A stretch of DNA of 64,000 nt from Sceloporus undulatus (lineage: Eukaryota; Chordata; Lepidosauria; Squamata; Phrynosomatidae). Of the stretch, positions 1-10,700 are shown one piece after another; within the stretch, counting starts at the first letter, position 1; each line of letters begins with the position of its first letter. The translations under genes and the position numbers were made by a program. The notes beneath the pieces were generated by a model. The model did not search any database. It saw nothing but the letters and a program-made list of their open reading frames with translations, and had not been told where the DNA came from. The stretch is from contig NC_056527.1 in the NCBI RefSeq assembly GCF_019175285.1, forward strand, positions 110,680,389-110,744,388, read 5' to 3'.

Positions 1-632
1 TTCATAAATCACAAACACGTACATTTTTATTATGCATTTTTGACAAGCAGATAGATGCCAGTCCATGAACTGTCAGCTGCCAGTGCCCCAAGTTTCCAAG
101 AAAGAAACAAACAATTGCAATCAATGGGCATCAATATAGAACAGGCCCCTAGCACACTTGGGGGGGGGGGCTGCTGGTCTACCACATCAATTAGATTGAG
201 AAGCAGTGGTTCATACCTGTATCTCAGAAGTTATGGCTCTTTGTACATTGTGCAAGGAGGTGTGGTATATTATGCCATAGTGTAAGTTAGATGTGCAGTT
301 GTTTCCTGCTTTTCTTCTTAAAGATGATGAATAATTGTCTTCCTGCTGTGAGAAAGACGTCAAAAACTCTGTAGTATTCAAAGTCCATTCACAGCTCAAG
401 TCGTATTCTGGACATGGTATTTTTGCATAGAAAACATTTTTTCACAGAAAACAATATCCATACACATACATATGCACACATATACATCAGTCAATTTCAT
501 TGTCAAGTTTACATTCAACTGAAAAGCATTGTAGAAAGCCTGTGGTATTTGATGAGTGGCACTTTGATGGATTTTTCTGTAACCTGTGCCATCATCACTG
601 GAAGTGTGCAAAATCATCCTAATCCTCGTCCT
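1..632. other. Intergenic, nothing recognised
   Basis: I see no exon, repeat family or RNA gene here. It contains a short G run near 160-170 and AT-rich unique-looking sequence. The short ORFs on both strands have no recognisable domain. Confidence 0.5.
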
Positions 633-955
633 CATAGAATCATAGAGTTGGAAGAGACCACTAGGGCCATCCAGTCCAACCCCCCGCCATGCAGGAAATC
701 CAAATCAAAGCATCCCCAACAGATGGCCATCTAGCTTCTGCTTAAAGACCTCCAAGGAAGGAGACTCCACTACACTCCGAGGGAGTTTGTTCCACTGTGG
801 AACAGCCCTTACTGTCAGGAAGTTCTTCCTAATGTTGAGGTGGAATCTCTTTTCCTGTAGCTTGCATCCATTGTTCCGGGTCCTTTTCTCTGGAGCAGCA
901 GAAAACAAGCTTGCTCCCTCCTCAATATGACATCCTTTCAAATATTTAAATATTG
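633..955 (-). mobile_element. CR1 LINE, 3' end fragment
   Basis: The minus strand encodes the C-terminal end of a CR1 ORF2, including the run [20 protein letters not shown], followed by the CR1 3' UTR. The plus strand begins with the usual reverse-complement end, CATAGAATCATAGAGTTGG. This is a 5'-truncated copy, as is normal for CR1. A small GAT/ATC palindrome of about 30 bp (954-984) sits at its truncated side. Confidence 0.9.
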
Positions 956-1115
956 ATGATGATGATATTTAAATCATCATCATCAACATGTATACAGCTT
1001 TACAATGTAAAATTCATTGCAGTTGTATCTTGCTATTCTCATTCAATTATATAAGGTCAATTTCCTTTTCCAAAAACAGACTTTTGGGGAGAAAGGGAGG
1101 GTTGGGAGACAGGGA

Positions 1116-1350
1116 GGGCTGCCATAATTGTCCACTTTTACCAGGGACAAAATGTAGGACAAATTCAAGACCAAACTGTAGGGCAACTGCAGGACAAAAC
1201 TCAGCTCAAAATGTAGGACATTTAAGGTCCACCATTTTTCTTCAATGTCCTACATTTTGGGCTGAGTTTTGTCCTGCAGTTGTCCTACAGTTTGGTCTTG
1301 AATTTGTTCCACATTTTGTCCCTGGTAAAAGTGGACAATTATGGCAACCC
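1116..1350. mobile_element. Long inverted-repeat DNA element (MITE-like)
   Basis: Two arms of about 105-115 bp run from GGGCTGCCATAATTGTCC on the left to its near-perfect reverse complement ending GGACAATTATGGCAACCC. The loop between them is short. The structure is that of a foldback, non-autonomous DNA transposon. I could not define a target-site duplication, so the superfamily is open. A 143-codon ORF crosses the palindrome and is a chance frame. Confidence 0.75.
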
Positions 1351-2054
1351 AGCATGGCACCATACCTCAGGTATTTTATGGTACTTTGCTTTGTCCTTCC
1401 TGCCAGGCATCTCTCCTAGGGTTGTGATGCAAGCTCGTTGTTGTTTGTCAAACCTATAGGATTTTTGGTTTTCTTGATGCTCAGCTCAAATATTTATAAG
1501 CTCTAAAATTTGGCACCCAAAATGTCCAGGATTTCCCTCCCTTAAGTAATAAAAGTAACAGTGTCTCAGCCATTCATTTTAGCTGTGTGAGACTCATAGC
1601 ATTTATATATGAGTCAAATAAAATTATTTCACCTGGTCTTCACAGAAAGCTGTCTGGACAGTGTATGAGATGATTGAGATCAAATCCAGGTCTTTTCAGT
1701 GCCTCCGGATTTTAATCTAGACCAAAAAAGTTGGGATTTATCCCAGTTTTTATTTTAAAATCTGGATATAAATTTGTACGTGTGGACTGCTCGCCATAGC
1801 AATGTCAGTGTGGAGCTAGGTAGAGGAGTTCAGTAATACATATATTCACATTCATTGGGGGGGGGACAACACTCCCCCAAAACCGGAGCCGCCACAACAG
1901 TGTGGCCATGCATACTACAATTTTTCAGACCATGATGAGTTTGAAGGGGAGACCTGCATGAAAAGTTCTCTTGAACTTCTCGCTGTGTGGCAGTCATGTA
2001 GACGAGCCCATAATCACTGCAGATCAGGGAAATTCAAACATAAGGTGAATTTTG
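1351..2054. other. Intergenic, nothing recognised
   Basis: AT-rich sequence with no exon or repeat I can name. Part of it (about 1650-2050) may be an old DNA-transposon remnant, but I could not pair any ends. Confidence 0.4.
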
Positions 2055-3165
2055 CTGTTAGTGTAGATGCACCCTGAGTTAAGGCAATTTGCAGGAAGGA
2101 TGAGGGAGAGGGAAGAATTCAATTCTAAAGATAAACACAGACTTCCCATCCTTATTATGTACTACTTGTTGGTAGAGGACACACTGGTAACCTCAAGGCT
2201 TGACCTTTGCAATGCACTGTACATTAGAATATTTCTGCGACAATTTTAGAAACCTCTTTTAGTTCAAAACATGTAAGCCAACTTGGTCACTGGTACATCT
2301 GGGAGTGATCATAACACACCAATATTAAAAATCATGCCACTGGCAGCCAATTAGTTTCTGGGCAAAGTACGAAGTGTTGATTATTGCCTTTAAAACCCTA
2401 CATCATTTGGGTCTGGATTATCTACAGGATCTCCTTCTCGTATATAGCCCACCATGTAAACTCCATGAACTCAAGTTGTCTGGAAAACATCTCCTTCAGT
2501 CAGCCAAATTAGGCTGTTACCCAAAGGACATTTTCTTTGGTTGCCCCCAGAGTGTTGAATGACCTGCTGGAAAAGATTCATCAGTCAAGATTCTATCCAG
2601 TGTCATCTTCACCCCTGATGCCACCCATTGTGTGGGAAGGGGCTTCCAGGAGCAGGGCTTCTGGTGAGGGGGGGACAGGGCTTCCAGGGGTGGCCCTCTT
2701 GGCCTCCCTGAGCGCTGCTGCATTGTTCTCCCCATAAGGAGAACTATGGGACAACACCAAGGTGTGTGTGTGGGGGGGGGGGGTGCTTGATCTCCCTCGA
2801 TGCTGCCATGTCATCATGAGAATGACACGGTGGCACCAAAGTGGGGAGGAAGGCCTGACCGGGTGTCACCCCTCTTCTTGGATGTCACCCCTAGTGATGC
2901 TACTGATGGTATCTGAGTTTAAATGAGCAGTAAAGACCAATCTCTTCCAACAGGCCTATCCAGTTGATTTTTACATTATGAATTTTAAACTATGGTCTGG
3001 TTGTTTTAATATGTATTGCTCTTATATGTTATTTTAAACTATTGTTACATTTTTTTGTAACTAGTTCATGTGTTTTCATTAATGTCATGTGTTTTTAACT
3101 GATGTTGTGTGTTGTATTTTAATCTGTTGCTCGTCTGTTTAATCCATAGCAAGAGGCAGGTAAGA

Positions 3166-3211
<46 letters not shown>

Positions 3212-3212
3212 G
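2055..3212 (+). mobile_element. L2-type LINE, 3' fragment with an internal insert
   Basis: Decayed plus-strand LINE coding sequence is recognisable by comparison with the better copy at 15.2-16.7 kb: VTSRLDLCNAL near 2190, then FKTLHHLGLDYLQDLL near 2390, and KTNLFQQAYPVDF-like sequence near 2935. It ends in a 3' tail and a (TAA)n run at about 3167-3211. From about 2605 to 2905 the coding similarity is interrupted by GC-rich sequence flanked by the same 8-mer, TCACCCCT, which looks like a later insertion. Many frame disruptions show that it is dead. Confidence 0.7.
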
Positions 3213-3867
3213 GTTGGCAGCAGGTGCTTGGGATCATACTACACTGCTTCTGACTGGCTTAAGCAACCCGCACTAGATGTGGAGAATAGGTGAATACAGT
3301 AGATACAATTCTATGAATATCTTCAGTAGTAGCAGGAATTATAGTCTAGCCAGACTTCCCTGGTTTCTTGGTTCATTTTAATTTCTAGGCCCTGATAAAG
3401 TCTATGCTTAGACAATCATGTGCTGGCCTTGGGTATAATTACAATATGTTAAGCTGTACCTGTGTGATGATTGGAAGAAAAGCAGTCACAACGAAAGGTG
3501 TCATCTCATAGACATATTATCCAGTCTACACAGAGACTTTGGTTGTTGAGAGAATTTCTAAGCAACCGTGTAATTATTAAAATTATGATGATTTTCCTCA
3601 GATTCTTGCAGATGTCCCAGTGTGACGGGCCATTTCCAAAATTCATAACACCAAGAAAATCACACACTGCCCTCTATAAAGACTCCCATCGAAATATGTT
3701 TATCTCCTAGTTGATGTAAACTTGGCAGGGCTTAGCCACCAAATGCTTTTGTGCCTTTTTCTTTCAATAAAAAACTCCAGGCTGGTGAAATTTGTTTAAT
3801 GCTTATGCTGCTTGAGAACTGTTACCAATGGATTCTCTTAAAACTACTACAGCTGGTACTCATAGTG
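3213..3867. other. Region 5' of V2R-A, no repeat recognised
   Basis: Unique-looking sequence before the first V2R-A exon. It may hold the V2R-A promoter and non-coding leader, but I could not identify a TATA box or initiator with confidence. In-frame ATGs at 3799 and 3805 are alternative starts for exon 1. Confidence 0.4.
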
Positions 3868-6800
3868 ATGTTTGTGTTGGTGACAGTGCAGTTCTTCAGG
3901 TGGGGCAGGGATCAAGGTTTGCTAGCTCTCAAACTACTTTTGCTGCTCTTTTCACTTTTGGTTCTGCCCCATACTTTCAGCAAGACTTTAAACTTCTCTT
4001 TGTGTAGCAGGAAGGAAATGGAACAAGATAACTCACATAACTCAACGGGTGACATTATCCTGGGCCAGCTTTTGTCACTGATTTATGCTGAAGAGCCTTC
4101 ACTCAACTTTAGAGAGAATCCACCTTATTCAAGAAATAATTTGTAAGTAGTTCTTAGCATATTGTAAAAGCCTTTTATAGGAAACATGAATCAAGTTTGC
4201 TCCTTCCTGCTTCAGAACGTAGGACCTGATCTAATAGATTCTAACTACAAGAAAAGATTTCTCAACTAAGCATTGGGAAGAACGTCTTGATGATGAGACC
4301 GGTTCAGCCTTGAAATAGACTACTTCCTCAAAAGTTGATGGACTATCTCTTGTTGGAAATGTTAAAACAGAGGCTGGATGGCCATCAGAGAAGAAGGCTT
4401 TAGCTGTGCATTGACAGTGTTTGGATGACTTGCTCTTTGGTTTCCAACTCTACAATTCTATGGTTCTGTAAATTTATTGAGATTCAAAGTGGAGAAGAAA
4501 GGAAGGAGAAGTCTTGGGGAATTAGTCAAGGACAGTGAGACTAGGAGGGGCTGTAAATGTAGAATGAATCCACATGGTACATTGATTATGGCAGTCCTTT
4601 GAAAAAAAGCTAAAGAAAGTAGGTATAAAAACATTTAAATAAAAACAAGAAACAATGATCAGATTCCTGGCTAAAATTCTGTTATGCCTTTACACTGATG
4701 TAAATACCATTACACAAATAGTTGCATATTGTTAGAGGCTACCAACATCCTATTCAGGATGGTACCCTGGCTGTCATGAAGCTAATACTATTCAAAATCT
4801 TCAAGGCCATATGACTGCAATTGCTCTTTTTCCTTGTTAGCATAGCCTGACTCAGCTGGGTTCATCTTCTCACAATAGTTAATTTACTGCACCTGGCTCA
4901 TCACTTCTCCAGACCAGACTCCCAAGGGGACATAATCTTCCCATGTGAAGATGATTTAGTTGTCAGTTTGTTCTTGTGGAACTCTGCATGACCACAGAAA
5001 TTTCAGAGGTTGTGGCTTTGGAGCTAGTTAACTAGCCTGGGAAGATGCTTGATGCAAAATCCTATATAATGGTTCTGCAAGGAATTGTACGCTGCCATTT
5101 GTATGTATCTGTACAGCACAACTTACCACACATTGTCCTTGCTAGAGCTGAAAATCCTGCTTGACATTTGCTGACATATTGGCTAGGACACTTAGGATTT
5201 GTTATGTCCTTTGCCTAATAGAAAAGCATCTTTTATAATTATTTTGTGAATTACTACTCAATTTTCCCCTTCTTTTAAAATTAACTCTTCTCCTTTAATT
5301 TGTCTTCTGTGTCTGTTTATTTTAAGACTGTCCAGTACTAAATTCTTTGTCTATTTAATTGGTCAGTTTACAAAAGGAGCTTATAGCATCTTTGTACTAA
5401 CTGTGTGAAAGAAGTTGTTTAGCATAAGCTTTTGTAAACTTGGGGGCAAAGCAGACTGCCCCAAAACCTGGGTGGGCGCCATGGCAACCACACAATATGG
5501 TCCCACTTGAGCCTTTTTCTGGTGCAAAAAAAAAGCAGCAAAATGCCACTCCTTTTTGCACTGGAAAAAAGCCAGCTTTTCTGCCAACAACACTTTGTGG
5601 CTCTCCTACAGCATGTGGCATTTAAGAACTGTTTGCAAAACTTAGCATCACTTCCTTTTTTTAATCACATAGTTTTCTTCTTCCTTTTTAAACAATCTGA
5701 TTGTAGACCTCTTCTTAAAGACCTCCAGCATGTCCTTGCTCTTGTTTTTGCCATTCACGAGATCAACAAGAGCCCTAGACTCTTGGCCGATGCCACACTG
5801 GGATTCAAGGTCTATGACAATGTTTTCAGTGCAAGCCAGAACTACTGGAACATTCTGGATATACTTTTCCCAGGAAAAAGGAACCCTCCCAATTACAAGT
5901 GTGAACAAAACGAGAAAGTGGTGGCTGTAATTGTTCAGCTCACCTTCCAGCATTCCATTCAGATGGCTACCATCTTAAATATCTTCAAAATTCCACAGGT
6001 ATGTTGATATACAAGGCAGTTTGGTAGGCAAGTAGGAATGCAGGTGTTTCCACCTAAACATTAGGAAGAACTTGCTGATAGTAAGAGCTGTTTGACAATG
6101 GAAGACACTGTGTCAGAGTGTGCTGGAGTCTCCTTCTTTGGAGGTTTTTAAACAGAGGCTGGATGGCCATGTGTGTGGAGTATATCACTTCATGGCAGGG
6201 GGTTGGACTAGATGACCATTATGGTCTTTTCCAACTCTACACATACAGATAGACATAATCAGAGGCACTAATTAAAGGCAAATATTTTGAAAGCAAGGGG
6301 TCGCACACAAGTGTCCTTCCAGATGTCGGATTCCATCTTCAGTCACACCTTGTCAGCATAGCCAATAACGAGGGATTTATGGATGTTGCAATCAAAAAAC
6401 ATCTGGAGGGTCATATATTTTCCTATTTCCATTCTGAGTGTTCCTGCCTCTTTCTGCTTCCGTGGTGTATGGACTGTTCCTGTTATTTTTTTCCTGCTCA
6501 ATATTTAAAAGTAGATCTGCTCAACTTCCTGCACCATAACAAGTTTTACTTCATCTCTGCTAGACTGTCATGTCTCAGAGTTCCAGACTGTAAAGAGCCA
6601 TCCCTCCCCAGATTAAAAGACACTTCTGTCTAAACTTCCCGCAGAGAAAATTGAAGTCCTTCAAAGATGTAAGATTGTAATTTTGGTATCCACCACATGT
6701 GTCAAAGGATCATTGTCAGTGATCAAATTATTTTGTTCTTTTTATTAGCTTGTTTACGGATCCTTTGATTCAAGGCTAGGTGACAAAACGCAGTTCCCTT

Positions 6801-7646
6801 CTTTCTATCAGATGGTGCCAAGCGAAATGTTGCCTTATATTGGGATTGTTCACCTGCTTAATCATTTCAGATGGACTTGGGTTGGCCTCCTTGTGCCAGA
6901 TGATGACAACGGAAAAATTGTTCTGTGGAAACATACACCTATGCTCATCCAGAACAACATTTGCATTGCATTTCTGGAAATGATTCCAAGAGTGATTTTT
7001 CCATCCAAGATTCCATACGCCTTTCCTAATAAATTACTCCAGATATCTACTACCCTATTGGTCACCAAAGCTAATGTGATTCTTGTCTACTGGAATACAT
7101 ATTTTTTCAAGGTTTTTCAGTGGGCTCTAGAATATAATGCATTACATGAAAAATACCACTCAGGAAAGGTTTGGATCACATCAGCTCAGTGGGATGCAGA
7201 TATCATGGACAATGAGAACAAAATCCCTGCACAAACCTTGAATGGTACCCTATCCTTCACACTCCATACCAAGGTGATACCTGGATTTGAGAACTTTCTT
7301 CATACAATAAATCCTTACAATTACACACCGCACTTCCTTCATACGTTTTGGCAGCATGCCTTCAATGGTTCATTCCCTAGTCATTCTCTTTACACTGCAG
7401 ACATTCAAAACTCTACTGGACAGGATAACCTAGAGAGCCTCCATGGAGCTATGTTTGAAATGGGAGTGTCAGGTCAGAGCTACAGCATCTACAATGCTGT
7501 TTATGTTGTAGCGCATGCCCTTCATGCCATGTATACATCAAAAGACAAGCAGAAAGGAATGAGAAGTGGGGTCACATGGAACCTCATGAATGTCCAACCA
7601 TGGCAGGTGGGATCTTTTTCAGAAAGAACCAGGATAATGGTGGTGG

Positions 7647-7704
<58 letters not shown>

Positions 7705-10700
7705 CGACGATGACATTTCTGTTAACAACAGTTATTACTGTTGTGGTAGTTATTATTTTATTATGTCCACAGCTTTACCATGCATTTTTGATCAAAGGAA
7801 AAAGAGAGAGAACAAGTGAATTCTTATTATTTTTTATTTTTTAATCTTTTAATGAAACTACGGTGTGAATGTGTTTTAAGTTTTTAACTGTTTTAACCAT
7901 GTTTGAACAATACTGATATTTAATTCTCTTTTTTAAAATTCTCTTTTAACTTTTGTAGTCCATGTTTTAGCTGTTGTTTGTTTGTTTTTTGAACTATTTT
8001 AAGTCGCCTTGGACACCATTTTGGGAGAAAGGTGGGATACAAGTGCAATAAATAAAATACATGGATACATGCATAGAATTTTATAGTTACTTATGAAAAT
8101 TAAGAGATATGGCTCAGATAGGCCTGAGAAGGCAAGCCAAAAAACAAACACACAAACACACAAACATCCTATTTTTGTGTAGACATTCCTTTTTACAAAA
8201 ATGTCATGTCTTATTGTTACATCTTTTTGTCCTGCAGTGAATACAGCTTAATATTTTGTATTAAGATTTCTTGTTCATCTTCAATAAGCCAATAGTGGGG
8301 GGGGGGGGGGCATTAAGTCAAATGCAATTGCTGCCTTGAGGAAAGATGATGATAATGCAACTAGTGACTGAAATATCTGAATTCAAAAACATCTGAATAG
8401 GTAACTAAGGTGGTTGCATACAGTAGCTGATCTACAATCATAGCCTATGTCTGCTGCAATAGGACTACTTTTAATAGAAATGTAGAGAAAAATGTATTAT
8501 GGGTAAACTAGTATTAGTAGTATTAGTATGGGATTATTATAGGAGCTATTAAGATTATTATTATTGAGGTTATTCTATTATTATTATTATTATTATTTCA
8601 TTTCTATCCCATCTTTTCCAGAATATGGGACTCAGGGAAGCTTACAATATCTTAAAACAAATATAGACTAAAATACATACAGAAACATCAGTAAAACTAT
8701 AAAAAATATTTTAAAATAGAATTAAACTATATATAGAATTACAACCTTTATAAAATCTATTGAACACTGTTATTATCCCCCATTGATCTGATTTGATAAT
8801 TGCTTGTCACTTTCAATCTAGCTTCACAGCTTTCTGACCAATGTCCGATTTAACAACAGTGCAGGGGAAGAAATATTTATTAATAATAATATGGAAATGG
8901 AAGATCAATATGATATTGTAAATTGGGTCATATATCCCAATCGGTCTTTCAGAAGAATACAGGTTGGAAGGATTCTTAGCCACGCTCCTGAAGGCAAAGT
9001 GTTTACCATCAGTGAGGATGCCATTGTGTGGAATCCTTACTTCAAGCAGGTACCGTATTTATTAATCTTGGCCTTCTAAAATGCTTACTATGTTTACCAG
9101 AAAACACTCCAGGCCAGGTCTACTATGGTCAATTCTTTCTCATGCCATAATTTTTTTATAATGCTAGGCTTCAGCCCAATAGGGTTGCTAGGGAGAATAA
9201 TATGGACTATTGGTCTTGCATATTAGACCATAGTGCAAGGATAGGACCATCCTCCATCTCCTCCATCTACTGACAGGTGGTAGTAAACCTCACCATTGGC
9301 TAGTCCCATTGTAAAGGTGAAATATCTGATTTTCTTGTCAACACAGAAGTATCTCATGTCTTTTGGCCTTCGGATTTCTCAGGTTTTCCACCTTTCGTGT
9401 CCTTGGCTAAGATTAAGCCACTGTTCCTTCAGGAAGATATATTCCTTGTGATCAATAATTTGCAGCCTCCATAATTCTGTACTGGATTGACACAACAGGG
9501 CCATACTTTACAGAAAGAGGATGTGCTAGAACAAATGACTTTATGTGGATACTAATATTGTTCATGGGGCCAATGACTATGGTAAATTCCACCACTCTCT
9601 TAGGCAGTCTAACCCACTGTTGAATAGTTCTTACAGTAAAGAAGTAATAAAATAAAACAAAATCATATAGCAATGAATGAATGAATGTTTTCCCTGATGT
9701 TTAAGTGGAATCTCTTTTCTTGTAACTTTAATTCATGCTTTAATCTCTGGAGCAGGAGAAAGGAAAGCTCACTTCATTTTTACATGACATCCCTTCATAC
9801 AACTCACAGTTCAATCTCTTTCTGGAAAAGAAGGAAGCTTTTAGAAAACCTGGAAATCCAGTCTTAGTAGTTACTGACAGATGTTGAACTTGGTGGGACA
9901 AAGCTGTTCAGGTGATCCAAATGATGACAATCTGCCACACATCATCTGATATTACTAAATTATTTATAGATTACAAGAACATGTATTTTACTCTCTCTAT
10001 CTCTCACTCACTCCCTTTATAAAAAGAGTCCTTTCTTTGGTAGACCACATCATAACAATGAAAGTTTAGAATAAAAGAAAGTAAACATTTAGAGAGTTGA
10101 ATCTTCTAGTCTTCATTAAGAGATCCATGTACACTCCTGATGAAAGATGGTCAGTTCAGATGACATAAATCAGGTAGTAGTGATGGTGACATGTGGTCTT
10201 GAATGAATTCTCCTTCCCTGCAAAGAAAATCAAAGTCATAAAAATAGATATTTGTACTTACTGCCTCATTCACAATTTGAAGGTGCTGGCCAAGGTTATT
10301 ATTGCTGTGGTCTCCCAAGACATTTTGGGAGACATTTGACATTTTTGTAGATGCATTTTCCACATTGTAAGGAAGTCTACCTATGGAAGGTTTCACTTGC
10401 TGGGTAGAAGTGAAATAAAATGGGAAAGGAAGCATGAATAGGATTAGAATTTGAGGTTTGATGATGGATTGAATGCCCCTCTTCCTGGAATGCTGACAGT
10501 TTTAAGAAAGGTCCTTGGAATGTCCTCAAAATTCTTGAGATATCTTGCCTCAGTAGCAATATTCAAATTTGAAGTCGAACGCTTTCGTGGCCAGCATCCA
10601 TAGTTTTATGTGGGTTTGGGGGGCTATGTGGCCATGTTCTAGAAGTGTCTATTCCTGACGTTTCACCTGCATCTGTGGCTGGCATCTTTAGAGAATGAAG

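Noticed and set aside
6812-7819. A single 335-residue ORF as a protein with a poly-Asp tail
   Set aside because: It is V2R-A exon 3 running into intron 3. The GT donor after QPWQ at 7607 matches V2R-B exactly.
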